Origin: CAWAMR01 sp963783095
GTDB lineage: Bacteria; Planctomycetota; Planctomycetia; Gemmatales; Gemmataceae
Length of the DNA: 64,000 nt
Direction: 5' to 3'
NCBI GenBank assembly: GCA_963783095.1
Contig: CAWAMR010000003.1
Coordinates: 930,001-994,000 of the forward strand
Each line of letters opens with the position of its first letter. The first letter of the stretch is position 1. Positions 7,234 through 17,624 of this stretch are shown piece by piece. A program made the translations under genes and the position numbers. Below the pieces are notes generated by a model. That model saw nothing but the letters and a program-made list of their open reading frames with translations, made no database searches and had not been told where the DNA came from.

Positions 7234-8205
7234 GTGAATTCCAAGCGATCGGTCTCGGTGGTGGTCTTGAACACGGAAAACGCAGTCCTGCTGCACAAGC
7301 GGGAGGACTTCCGCATCTGGTCTCTTCCGGGCGGTTCTCTTAATGCCGGTGAAACCTGGGAGGAAGCGGCGGTTCGGGAAACAATTGAGGAGACGGGTTA
7401 CCAAGTCGCCATCGTCCGCTTTGTGGGCGAGTATTCTCTTCCACAAATGTATCAGGGTGGGCAATTGAAGTATGTCTTCACAGCTCGCGTCGTCGCTGGT
7501 CAACCAATCCAACGTGGCCCAGAGACGGTGAAAGTAGATTGGTTTGACGTGAAGCAACTACCTTCCAGTTTGTTCGGGTTCATGCGTGTCTATATCCACG
7601 ACTGTGCTGGCCGGGCAGATGGAGCCTGTACATCGAACCTTGCTTATGCCGTGGTGGAAGGCCACAGCGATCGCATGGCTTATCAAGCTCAGAAATTTTC
7701 GGAATTGGCTGTTGCGCCGCCGCAAGAGTTGACGGATCTTGGAGACTTGTCAAACGTAACGAATCTAGAGCCCGCCGAACCAGTCGTTGGTGCGACTCTG
7801 CATCTGGCCGTGCCCATTGGCATTGAGAACGCGAACCAACCGGTGCGTGTGGTGATCGAAGCGGCCCGCAAGCCGATGACGTGCGCGGAATGGGGAGCAT
7901 TCGTGCGGTCAATGGCGGGGAGCATCACCGATCCGACCTTTGAGCGCCCTCCGCAATTGCCTCTTGAAGTGCGGGAGCGATCAGATATCGCGGAACAGCA
8001 TCTCGATGGATTTGCCATCGTTGATGCGGGTCGGTCGTTTGGTTGCGTCGTGGATTTCGGTTTGAGGATCGATACCAAGGGTTTGGTAGATCGTTGCACC
8101 GACATCGAATGGAGTATAGGGCGGCGTTACGGGGTGAGCGCCCACGCGGTCGGACTTGCCGATGACCCGCCCACCTTTCACTCCCGCTCCGGCAAACAAG
8201 CCTGA
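7234..8205 (+). CDS. Nudix hydrolase with read-through C-terminus
   Basis: Residues 1-130 are a Nudix domain: VVVLNTENAVLLHKREDFRI, then the Nudix box GGSLNAGETWEEAAVRETIEETGY (pattern GX5EX7REUXEEXGU, residues about 32-54). Nudix enzymes hydrolyse nucleoside diphosphate derivatives; the substrate is unknown. The frame stays open to 323 residues, but the part beyond about residue 135 crosses a half attC site (7774-7800). It then has an EWGAFVRSMAGSITDPTFER stretch that looks like a separate small protein. Its last about 75 codons are antisense to the DUF1501 gene. The true product is probably shorter. I chose the GTG at 7234; the Nudix domain starts within ten residues of it. Confidence 0.7.
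   Translation: MNSKRSVSVVVLNTENAVLLHKREDFRIWSLPGGSLNAGETWEEAAVRETIEETGYQVAIVRFVGEYSLPQMYQGGQLKYVFTARVVAGQPIQRGPETVKVDWFDVKQLPSSLFGFMRVYIHDCAGRADGACTSNLAYAVVEGHSDRMAYQAQKFSELAVAPPQELTDLGDLSNVTNLEPAEPVVGATLHLAVPIGIENANQPVRVVIEAARKPMTCAEWGAFVRSMAGSITDPTFERPPQLPLEVRERSDIAEQHLDGFAIVDAGRSFGCVVDFGLRIDTKGLVDRCTDIEWSIGRRYGVSAHAVGLADDPPTFHSRSGKQA
7774..7800 (+). other. Left half of an attC site inside the Nudix reading frame
   Basis: R'' GCCGAAC 7774-7780, spacer CAGTC, GTT 7786-7788, G7789, GTGCGA, C. This repeats the order of the half site at 5391 and shares GGTGCGACTC with it. No right arm follows. It marks the likely end of the Nudix cassette and the downstream edge of the array. Confidence 0.45.
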
Positions 8206-9338
8206 ATAGACGGCAGCCCAGTGATCCCGACCTGGGATGGCTTCTCCAGGGAGATTTGAGATTTTGGGCGTTCGACCGAATTCACCCAGAACAGCGATCA
8301 GCGTATCCTCCAGCAATCCCCGTCCTTTCAAATCGTCGAGCAAAGCAGCGATGGCCCGATCGAGCCACGGCAGCAGCCTATTCTTCAGCCGGCCCCAGTT
8401 ATCCGAGTGCGTGTCCCAGCTTTGCACAATCCCCATGTTCGCCTGAATCACGGGAACACCTGCTTCCACCAGCCGGCGGGACAAAAGAAGGGTCTGGCCG
8501 AACTGGTTGCGCCCATATCGCTCCCGCACCCGATCGCTTTCGCGATCGAGGTGAAAGGCTCCCGATACCCTCTGCGATGAAAGGATCTCGAATGCTTTGT
8601 CCTGCTGCCCGCGAAATGCCGTTTCACCCATTCCCGAAGAATTGAGATGATCGAGCAGCTGTTTCCGTTCAGTGAGCCGGTTGGAATCGAGTCCAGTTGC
8701 CGGGGTGAATGTATCCATCCGGAAACTGGGTGAGTTCGGGTCTTGGGTGACCAGCATGGGATCGTGGGCCGGGCCGAGAAAGCCCGCGTGTTGTCCCGGC
8801 CAGGTCAGCGGGCCTTCGATCAGGGCGTGAGGCAGGGTGACGCCGTTGGGAATGCCATCCGTACGAGGGCGGATAAAGTTAAGGGCGGCACCGTAACAGG
8901 GCCAGTCGCGCCAGAGAGAACATTATCGAGGTCGGAATTGCGCTGATTCGGCATCGTCGCTCCGGTGAGCAGCCGATGTGTTCCCGGCAAATGTCCATTC
9001 TCGCCGTGGGAAAGAGATCGAACCAGCGCCCAGTCTTTCATGCGGACGGCAAGTTGCGGGAGATGCTCGCAGACCTGGATGCCCGGAACCGTCGTCGCAA
9101 TCGGTTTGAATTCACCGCGAATCTCGGCCGGAGCTTCGGGCTTCATATCGAAGCAGTCGATGTGACTTGCTCCGCCCGTGAGCAGTACGATAATCACCGA
9201 TTTCGTTCCGGCGCGCGGGGATGGGTTGTTCGCCGCCTCCGCCCGCTTCATCAGCACTTGCGGCAGACCAAGCCCGAACATGGAACTGGCACCGACTTGC
9301 AGAAACGCACGGCGAGAGGGCGAAGGGTGGAATGGCAT
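7981..9338 (-). CDS. DUF1501 family secreted protein, frameshifted
   Basis: About 450 residues once two frames are joined. The N-terminus (SRRAFLQVGASSMFGLGLPQ) is a Tat-like signal. VIIVLLTGGASHIDCFDMKP and GTHRLLTGATMPNQRNSDLD are DUF1501 hallmarks, and the second frame has LLSRRLVEAGVPVIQANMG, VLGEFGRTPKI and GRDHWAAVYSGLFAGAGVKGG. DUF1501 proteins are abundant secreted planctomycete proteins, often paired with DUF1549/DUF1553 cytochrome-like partners; no partner is present here. The frame breaks near 8925, where DNVLS should continue LWRDWPCYGAALNF. The 3' end overlaps the Nudix read-through ORF on the opposite strand. Confidence 0.85.
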
Positions 9339-9491
9339 GAATCAGTTCCGGAAGGAATAACAACAAATTACTACCTTGTATTCTATACGGACTTGAATTG
9401 CAGAGCAATTTGCTTTCAGATTTGGCGGGTTGACGGTCCCGGAGAGCCTGCCTATCATGCGGGTGATTCGGCCATTTCACGAGGAGCAGCC

Positions 9492-9743
9492 ATGAAATTC
9501 AACATCCAACGTCAGGGCCGCAAGTGGAGCCGGCCCGAGATCGAGCAGAAGTACTATAAGCTCTGCCCGGAGAAGATAGAACTGATCGAAGGCAAGATGT
9601 TCTGGACGGACGAAGAGCGGCTCAACATGCTGGCACTGCTTTTGGAAAACGTGGGAATAGACGCAGCCGTTGGGCTGGGCGACCCCGCCATCTGGAAACA
9701 GGCCATTGACGAACGCCTGAAGGCGCAGGAAGAGGAAGGTTAG
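9492..9743 (+). CDS. Small conserved-looking hypothetical protein
   Basis: 83 residues. The ATG at 9492 has GAGGAG seven bases upstream, a strong ribosome site, and sits between two minus-strand genes. The sequence begins MKFNIQRQGRKWSRPEIEQK. The stretch PEKIELIEGKMFWTDEERLN resembles the short planctomycete and cyanobacterial proteins that keep an IELI-xGK-xFW-xxEER core. I know no function for it. It is soluble and charged, and ends KAQEEEG. The stop is 20 bp before the convergent end of the next gene. Confidence 0.7.
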   Translation: MKFNIQRQGRKWSRPEIEQKYYKLCPEKIELIEGKMFWTDEERLNMLALLLENVGIDAAVGLGDPAIWKQAIDERLKAQEEEG

Positions 9744-9763
9744 ATGGCGAGAATGACAGGAAT

Positions 9764-10777
9764 CTACTTGCTGGACTTCCCTTCGATCGTATCCATCCAT
9801 TCATCAGCCAGATCGTCACCAATTTTGAGGATCCGCCATTCGCCAACGACGGCAAACGTCACGCCTTGAACCTTATTTGCCTTTGCGGTTTTCTTCGCAC
9901 GAAATCGATCGAGTTGATTATGGACAAAGGTCCAAATCTCAAGAACTCGACGTGCTGACTCACCTTCGGGCTTGCCGTGGAACCATAATTCTACCGGCGC
10001 TCTCATGCGTGCAGCTTCCTTCGGCAAAACGGGAATCTTTGCATCCTTGGGGCCTGGGCTGGCGAATATATAATCTTTCGTGCTGCCCAGATGATAAATC
10101 CAATCTTTTGTTTTCGGTATGAACAGGTTGATCGTCTGATCGATCGGAACCATTTTGTTCAAGTCTTTGAGCAACTCCTCTGTCGCCTTGTTGAATCCGG
10201 CCACTACCTGATTGGTTGTATCTTGCAACCCAATCGCATCGCTTTGGGGCTGCGTTCGCGCCACCCGGGCAATCGCGACTTTGCGTGCAATCAGACCGCG
10301 CAGCCCACGAGGAGTAGCCAAACCGTCGAAAGAAGAGCTATAGCTCGTCTTGATCGTTATCGGACCTTCACTAAACCGAAGGCCATTGAAGGTGATTTTA
10401 CGCTGTGCTTCGAACACGGTTTTTCCCGACTCGTAGACTTCGACGGGGTTGCGGGTGGCGACCGTTTTGGTGGTCGTGGTTCCCGAAAAACGGAGTGTGA
10501 AGACGGCGTCGCGGTCGTGCGGCACCATCTCAATCTGAATTTGACCCGACGTATTGGACTGACCGGTGACATGCGCTCCGAACATACATCGATTGATCGG
10601 ACTAACTTCTGTTATCGCTGGAGGAGCGTGTCTGCGGATGAACTCCTTGGAAATGCGAAGCACGATGCGCGTTTCTTTCGCAGGGGCTGGTTGTTCGTCA
10701 GCCTGACTCGATCCTCCGATCCAAAGAAGGGAAAGGATTGCCGAGCAGGGGAGCAGTTTCAGATAGAGTGCAGTCAA
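9764..10777 (-). CDS. Secreted hypothetical protein
   Basis: 337 residues. The N-terminus (TALYLKLLPCSAILSLLWIG, then GSSQADE) is a Sec signal peptide with probable cleavage near residue 27. The mature part is mixed alpha/beta with TRIVLRISKEFIRRH and VFTLRFSGTTTTKTV, and may bind or hold a surface partner; no catalytic motif is seen. I do not recognise the family. It ends EWMDTIEGKSSK and converges with the small gene at 9492. The hairpin at 10825-10870, just upstream of its start, isolates it from the glycosyltransferase transcript. Confidence 0.7.
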   Translation of the reverse strand: MTALYLKLLPCSAILSLLWIGGSSQADEQPAPAKETRIVLRISKEFIRRHAPPAITEVSPINRCMFGAHVTGQSNTSGQIQIEMVPHDRDAVFTLRFSGTTTTKTVATRNPVEVYESGKTVFEAQRKITFNGLRFSEGPITIKTSYSSSFDGLATPRGLRGLIARKVAIARVARTQPQSDAIGLQDTTNQVVAGFNKATEELLKDLNKMVPIDQTINLFIPKTKDWIYHLGSTKDYIFASPGPKDAKIPVLPKEAARMRAPVELWFHGKPEGESARRVLEIWTFVHNQLDRFRAKKTAKANKVQGVTFAVVGEWRILKIGDDLADEWMDTIEGKSSK

Positions 10778-10824
10778 GTGATGTTCCTAAGGCGAAGATC
10801 ATGACGGGAATCATTAGCAAAAAA

Positions 10825-10870
10825 AAACCGGCGTGGTGGAACACTTTGAAGTATTCGACCACGCCGGTTT
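10825..10870 (-). terminator. Rho-independent terminator
   Basis: A perfect 13-bp stem, AAACCGGCGTGGT (10825-10837) pairing with ACCACGCCGGTTT (10858-10870), with a 20-nt loop. On the minus strand it is followed by a T run (A run at 10820-10827 on plus). It lies about 240 bp after the glycosyltransferase gene and before the next minus-strand start. The rest of 10778-11105 shows nothing else. Confidence 0.75.
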
Positions 10871-11105
10871 ACTCTTTATCGAGCCACCCAGTCAATGGGT
10901 TGCTCTCTAATTCGTCTTCCGACAACTCAAACCCGATCTATTTCGGCTCAAGAGATTTCTCCCGATCCGCATGTTAGACGTTGTAGAGATCCCCATTTCG
11001 AATACAAGTGGTTTACTCCGCTCAGTCAATATTTGAAAATAGAAAAGGCCATTTCTTAATCTCTTGCACTGCGGCATAAAGCGCCTTTTTAACGTGGAAA
11101 AGCCG

Positions 11106-12323
11106 TCAGCGAACGCCGCGAGCGTGCAGCGCTTCTTCGTAGATGTCCAACATGCGCGGCAGGCACACGTCGAGGCTGTAGCGGTCGCGGATCATTTCCA
11201 CCCCGCTCTGACCTAGTGGCCGATAATCGCCCGGATTGTCCAGAACCTTGTTCGCCGTGTCGGCAAGCCCTTCGATATCGAAGAAATCGGCCAGGAGCCC
11301 GTTTTGGCCGTGCCGGATCATCTCGATCACTGGTGCGGTGTTCGAAGCCAGCACCGTAGCGCCGCAGGCGAGTGCGTCCATCAGCGACCAGGATAAGACG
11401 AAGGGCACCGTCAGATAAATGTGCAGATCGCTGAGCGAGAATAACTCGACCAACCTGGCCGGCGGCAACAAACCGGTGAAGACGAAGCGCGAGAGGTCGT
11501 ATTCGTCACGGGCCAGAACCCATTGCTTAAAGCTGGAAGTGCCGATGAATTCCGCGTCGCCGCCGTAGCAGATGCGATCCTCGCCAACGATGAAGAAAAC
11601 CACATCCTGGCGGCGTTCGCACAGCAGTTTCGCCGTTTTCATGAAAATATCGAAGCCGCGAATACTCTCCATGCCGCGCGACACGTAGGTGACGACGCGC
11701 GTTCCTTCGGGAACGACCCAGTTGCCGACGCGGCGCTGCCGTTCCGGCAGCGGTCGCCAAAAGCTCGTATCGACGCCGTCGAAAGCGACTCGGATTTTCG
11801 AGCGATAGTTTGCGGGGAACAGGCTGCGTTGCCAGCGCGTGGGACTATAGCCGATATCGCAGTCCTCAAGGTCGAGCAAAAGATTCGCATTGCGGGCGCG
11901 GGCACGGAGCAATTTCACGGCGGGATAGGGAAAGTCGGGGCGAAAATCCATGTCGCTGCCACGCGTCAGATAATAAAACTCAAAGTAATTGATAATCGGG
12001 CAGTTGTAGAGTTCGCGCAAGAAGACCGTCGATAGAAAGCCGGAATGAGCGACGATGAGGTCGGGTCGAAGGTCGTGGCGGGCAGCCAAAGCTTCATAGA
12101 TCGCATGGGAATGCCAGATAGCATTCTCGAACGTGCGGGCACAATAGTGCGTCCGCTCGGTAGCTCCCCCGCCGACCTGATATTGGATGCGCTCGATACC
12201 TTCCATCGTGGCCGGCGCTGCCTCCGAGAGGAACGTGCAGCGAAAGCCTTTCTTTTTGATGAGATACGCGGCAATGTGTCCGAATTGTGCCGGGAAATTC
12301 TGATGAATGAACAGGACGTGCAT
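11106..12323 (-). CDS. GT4-type glycosyltransferase
   Basis: 405 residues, starting at MHVLFIHQNFPAQFGHIAAY (ATG complement at 12321-12323); a longer frame from 12380 adds an unlikely leader. The N-terminal domain is a Rossmann fold of the GT-B type. A C-terminal GT4-like domain has VTYVSRGMESIRGFDIFMKT, VVFFIVGEDRI, and the donor-site region ALACGATVLASNTAPVIEMI then GQNGLLADFFD. It likely transfers an activated sugar to an envelope or exopolysaccharide acceptor in the cytoplasm. It is divergent from the TPR/DUF6165 gene across about 120 bp, so the two may share a control region; both could serve glycan assembly (inference). Confidence 0.85.
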   Translation of the reverse strand: MHVLFIHQNFPAQFGHIAAYLIKKKGFRCTFLSEAAPATMEGIERIQYQVGGGATERTHYCARTFENAIWHSHAIYEALAARHDLRPDLIVAHSGFLSTVFLRELYNCPIINYFEFYYLTRGSDMDFRPDFPYPAVKLLRARARNANLLLDLEDCDIGYSPTRWQRSLFPANYRSKIRVAFDGVDTSFWRPLPERQRRVGNWVVPEGTRVVTYVSRGMESIRGFDIFMKTAKLLCERRQDVVFFIVGEDRICYGGDAEFIGTSSFKQWVLARDEYDLSRFVFTGLLPPARLVELFSLSDLHIYLTVPFVLSWSLMDALACGATVLASNTAPVIEMIRHGQNGLLADFFDIEGLADTANKVLDNPGDYRPLGQSGVEMIRDRYSLDVCLPRMLDIYEEALHARGVR

Positions 12324-12441
12324 AATTGAGCTTCTCAATGCGATGGCCGTTTCGTGTACTCCACCGAACACACTCACCATACCGTGTCAGCCGTGCTCCG
12401 GCGAGACGAACGCCGTCGATTCGCATCATCCTATCGGTAGA

Positions 12442-14548
12442 ATGTATCCCATGAACTCCTCCGATCCATTTCAAACGGCCTGGCAAGCCCAACAAGCGGG
12501 CGATTTTCACCGGGCTGAAGACGGCTATCGAAAGCTCTTGCGAACCCACCCGAAAGACCTGCGGGTTTGGCTGGCACTGGCGGATATTTGCGAGGCGCAG
12601 GGCCGGTTCGCCGAGGCCGTTGCCTATGTTCGTCAAGCCGTCGAGAACGAACCGAGACAATGCGCCCATCACGTGCGGCTTGCCAATATGCTGCTTCGGC
12701 AGGAGAAGTACGCGGAAGCCGAGCCCATCTTTCAGCGCGCCCTGGAACTCGACCCGAACCACGTTGAGGCGATCGTCAATCTTGGCTATGCCGTCGGCGA
12801 ACTGGAACGCTACGAGGAGGCGATCGCCCTGTATCGACGCGCTCTTTCGCTATCGCCGGGCATCCCGGAGGCTCACCATAACATGGGGAACGTCCTGCGC
12901 GAGATCAAGCGCATCGACGAAGCGCTGGTGTGCTACAACGAGGCACTGAAACTGCGGCCCGATTATGCCAAGGCCCACATCAACAAGGGCGTCGCGCTGG
13001 TTGCACGGGGCGACGTGGCCGAAGCAGTCGATTACCTGCGCCGCGGCGTGGAGTTGCTTCCCCATTTTGCCGAGGCACACAACAGCTACGGCAGTGTATT
13101 ATCGGCGGAGGGCCGGCTCGACGCGGCCGAGGCTGCATTTGCTCACGCCATCCAGCTGAAGCCGGATTATCCGGATGCCAACTGGAACCGCTCGCTGCTA
13201 TACCTGCTGCGCGGCAACTACGAGCTGGGCTGGCCCGCCTATGAATGGCGCTGGCGCTGCAAACGGCCGTCGCCGCTGCCGGCAATGTCTCAGCCTCGCT
13301 GGGACGGTTCGCCGTTGGAAAATCGCACGATCCTGCTGTATGCCGAGCAGGGGCTGGGCGATACCTTGCAGTTCGTTCGCTATGCACCGATGCTGAAGGC
13401 ACGTGGGGCGCGCGTGATTTTGCAATGCCAGGGAGGTTTGGTTTCACTGTTATCGCGCACCGAAGGAATTGATGAACTGGCGGCCTGGGGCGCGCTGATA
13501 CCGCGTCACGACGTTTGGCTGCCGCTCATGAGCGTTCCCGCCGTCGTCGGAACAACGCTGGCGACGGTGCCCGCGAAAGTGCCTTACCTGTTCGCCAACC
13601 CAGCCCTCGTGGACTACTGGCGGCGCGAGCTGGCCCCGATCGCTGGGCTGCGCGTAGGCATTGCCTGGCAAGGCAGCCGAACGCATGCCTGGGATCGGCA
13701 CCGCTCCGTGCCTCTGACCGCGTTCGAACCGCTGGCCCGCCTGCCGGGCGTTCGGCTAATCAGCCTGCAAAAGGGGAGCGGTTCCGAGCAGATTCAGGAA
13801 AATGCCCGGAATTTCAACGTACTCGATCTGGGCTGGCCGCGTCGATCGAACGGACCCGTTCGCCGACACTGCGGCAATCATTCAGAATCTCGACGTCGTC
13901 GTGGCCATCGATAGCGCCATTACCCATTTGGCGGGTGGACTGGGTGTACCAGTCTGGGTTGCTCTCCACCGCACTCCGGACTGGCGCTGGCTAATGGATC
14001 GAGAGGACAACCCATGGTACCCGACCGCCCGGCTATTTCGGCAAACCACTGTGGGCGACTGGGGACCAGTGTTCCGCCGAATCGCCGAGGAGCTGCCTGT
14101 CCGCGTGCTTCGGCGTCACGAGATTCGTCCTCTGCTGGTCGAAGTAGCTGCCGGCGAGTTGCTCGATAAGCTCACGATTCTGCGCATCAAGTCCGAGCGC
14201 ATTACGGATGCGGCCAAGTTGCTTAACATCCGCTCGGAATTGGAAACTTTGACTGTTGCCAGGGCAGCCCTCGTCGAATCTTCGGAACTGCACGTCCTGG
14301 AAATCAGGCTCAAACAGGTCAACGAGAGGCTCTGGGAAATCGAAGACGACATTCGCCTTTGTGAAGCAAGGCACGACTTCGGAGCAACTTTTGTTGAACT
14401 CGCGCGGTCGGTGTATCGCGTGAACGATGAGCGTGCTACGATTAAACGCGCCATCAACCACTTGCTGCAATCCAGGCTGGTAGAAGAGAAAATGTACGCC
14501 GGCACCGATTCGCAATCTCAGTTGGCCGACAACGAACAGGGCGGTTGA
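12442..14548 (+). CDS. TPR protein with GT9-like and DUF6165 domains, frameshifted
   Basis: About 700 residues over two frames. Residues 1-260 hold about seven TPR units (for example AWQAQQAGDFHRAEDGYRKL, NLGYAVGELERYEEAIALYR). A GT9-like region then has GLGDTLQFVRYAPMLKARGA and, in the second frame, VVVAIDSAITHLAGGLGVP. The C-terminal LLVEVAAGELLDKLTILRIK and HDFGATFVELARSVYRVN are a DUF6165 domain. Such proteins are often encoded near glycosyltransferases. The frame changes near 13840, where the GT9 fold is continuous only across the break. The start is the ATG at 12442 or 12451; both fit the TPR start. Confidence 0.8.
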
Positions 14549-14599
14549 ACATAAGTTCGAGTCGAGGATCTTTTTGAATTTACGGTAACGGTGAACACC

Positions 14600-17540
14600 A
14601 TGACTCCGATTCCCGAGCCGATTTCGTTGTCTAATTCCGAGTCGATCCGCGCCGAGATTTGTCGTCGGTTCCTTGCCGCATGCTCGGCCGCGGGTAATGG
14701 TTTGCCACCCGATCCCGAGGTTTACGTCGCCGGGTTCGATGAGCCGGAGCGCTCTGGCTTGCGCGAAGAACTGCTGCGGATTCGCGATGCTCAACTCGGT
14801 CAAGTGAACGATCCGGGACGGGTCGGCGCTAAAGGCACTCGGCCCGATTTCACCGCTGACACGAAACAAAATGAGCCTGAGCCGGATGGTACGGTCGATC
14901 ATATACCACCGTCCGACGGTACGGTCGATCACGTCTCGAATCCCGACGGTACGGTCGATCATGTTCCGGCCCAGGATCAGACATCCGATCAAGTTAATGT
15001 CGCATCCTTGTCCAAAAGCGATTTGGAGTACTTGCTGTTACAGGCACGGCAAACCGGTGAGAAACGACTTCCGGAAACGATTGCGGGCTACGAGATTATC
15101 AGTGTCCTGGGACGTGGGGCAATGGGCGTCGTTTACAAGGCGCGCCAGCGCGGCCTGCAACGACTGGTCGCCCTGAAGATGATCCTTTCCGGCGAGCACG
15201 CCGGCGAGCACAGAGCTCAACCGGTTTCGCGCGGAAGCCAACGCCGTTGCCCAGTTGCAACACCCCGGCATTGTCCAGATCTATGAGGTTGGAGAAGATG
15301 CGGGCCGGCCCTTCTTTTCGCTGGAGTTTGTCGACGGCTCCAGCCTGCAACAGAAGCTCCAGGCCAATCCGTTGCCGCCGCGCGAGGCCGCCGGGATGCT
15401 TCAAAAAATGGCGGAGGCGATGGCCTATGCGCACTCGCGCGGCGTGATTCATCGCGATCTCAAGCCTGCCAACGTGCTGTTAACCGCAAGCGGCGAACCA
15501 AAGATTGGTGATTTCGGCCTGGCCAAGCGTCTCGAAGATAACGAGTCGGGCATGACCCGTACCGGGGCAATCCTCGGCACGCCCAGCTACATGTCGCCCG
15601 AACAGGCCGGCGGCTTGAACCACGAGGTCGGTCCCCTTTCCGATGTCTATAGCCTGGGTGCGGTGTTCTACGACCTGTTGACGGGTCGTCCCCCGTTCCG
15701 GGGCACCTCGGTGATGGATACCCTGCTCCAATTGCGCACGCTCGAACCTGTTGCACCCACGCAGCTTCAACCCAGCGTTCCGCGCGACCTGGAAACCATT
15801 TGCTTGAAGTGCCTGCAAAAGGACCAAAAGAAGCGCTATGCCGATGCCGGCGAGCTGGCAGCGGATTTGCAGCGATTCCTCAACGGGGAGCCGATCCTGG
15901 CTCGACCGGTTAGCACGGTCGAGCGGATCTGGCGGTGGTGCCGCCGAAACCCAGGCAAGGCGCTTGCCGGAGCTGCAGCTGTGGCCGGCGTCTTGATTTA
16001 TGCCATCAGCGTGTCCGTTCTTGCAGGAATGCTGAACGAAAAGAAAAAGGACGCAGAAATCGCCCGGGACGCCGCCGTTTCCTCCCAAAAGGCTGCGGAG
16101 ATCAGCGAAGGCAAAGCCGTCGAAGCGAAAGGAATTGCCGAGTACAATGAGGAACAGCAGCGTCAAACTGCCGATGAATCGCTCCGGCAAATGGTTGAGA
16201 TGGTGGAAAAGCTTCATGGCGTCATGCAGAGCAAGCGCTTGTCGATTGACGCCAGCCCGGAAATTCGCAAGCTCCGCGCGGAAGTATTAACCAATGTCCG
16301 ACAGACACTCGCCAGCGTAGGCAAGAAAATCCAGTCGACTGCCGGTCGAACTTCTGCCGAGGTGCTTACCGCGCAGTTGATGGGCGACATGCTCAAAAAG
16401 TTGGGGCAGGCGGATGAAGCCGCGAAAATGTACGAGTCGGGCCGTAGTCTGGCCATCCGCCAGCTGGAGGCGAATCCCGACAACGACAAGATTCGGTCAA
16501 ACCTGGGCACGATGATCCAACGCCTGGGCGAGGTGGCGCTTGAACTCAATGGCGACGCGCGAACGGCCCTTTCCCGTTACAGTGAAGCCAAGCAACTGCA
16601 TATAGAGGTCGAACACAAGCGAATCGAGGGTGCCCAAACTCTATGGGAAATCCACCGCACCATCGGCCACGACGACATGCACCTTGGCCGTGCCTATCTC
16701 GCATTGGGACAGGCCACGAAAGCCCAGCATTTTTTCAAGGAGGCTCAGGGCTATTACGAGGAGTGGCAACGGGCTGAGCCGAAAAACCTTCTGGCACCTT
16801 CCTTTATCAAAGAAGCAAGGATGTTGCTCGGCATCGCCGCTCTGAACCTCAATGATCCGGCGGGAGTCGAGGAAAACTTTGCCGTCGCACTGAAAATTGG
16901 CCGCGAGCAGATGCAGCGTTCACCCCATGCAACAAACATCAAGAGCGACCACCTTGAAATGGAAATCGCCTACGGCGATGCCTTGACCCGCATGGGGCGC
17001 GATGCAGATGCCGAGAAGCACCTGACGGAAGCGCTTCAGATCTTACGAGTCGTAATGGGCATGAGACCGGATGATATTTCGTTGCAGCCGTTTCTTGCAC
17101 TTGCCCACGAACGGTTGGCACTCGTGAGCGCCTTATTAAACAAGCCGGCTGAAGCGAAAGACAACCACCAAAAGGCGCTGGCGATACGCAAAAATTTGTG
17201 GGAAGTCGAGCCGGGTACGCTGTCGCGGCAAGTCGGATATGTGTTGGCAATGGCGCGTACGGGCGAATATGCAACTGCATCCAGGCTGGCCACGTCGATC
17301 CGCCCGCGAATGGTGAAAAGCCCCGAATTCATGCTTCAACTGGCGGACGCGTTTGCACTCTGCGCCGTCGGCATGCCGGCCGAGCGCAAGAAACTGGTCG
17401 AGCAAGCGATCGCCGCCCTGGTCACAGCGACGAGCGACGATTACCGGGATACCGTACCTCTCGAAACCGACTCGGAACTCGCCGCCTTGCGCGATGAAGC
17501 CGGGTTCAAGGATCTTGTGGCCAAGATCAAGGCACGGTAG
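14600..17540 (+). CDS. Membrane serine/threonine protein kinase with TPR-like tail, frameshifted
   Basis: About 980 residues. The N-terminal acidic region includes three 10-residue repeats (PDGTVDH, DNA period 30 at 14885-14961). The kinase domain starts with YEIISVLGRGAMGVVYKARQ. The second frame carries the catalytic loop VIHRDLKPANVLL, the DFGLAK motif and an APE-like SPEQ. A membrane segment near GALAGAAAVAGVLIYAIS is followed by a long helical tail with TPR-like repeats. It would phosphorylate unknown targets at the membrane. An extra A near 15211 explains the frame change (ELNRFRAEANAVAQLQHP resumes the kinase). This is a typical planctomycete Hanks-type kinase. Confidence 0.85.
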
Positions 17541-17624
17541 AAGTGTCGTTCGCTGGCGTGCCGATTAGGTTCTGGTTCGGGCGTCGCCCAATCAACTTCT
17601 CTTACATTCGTTGACGGAGTAGAT

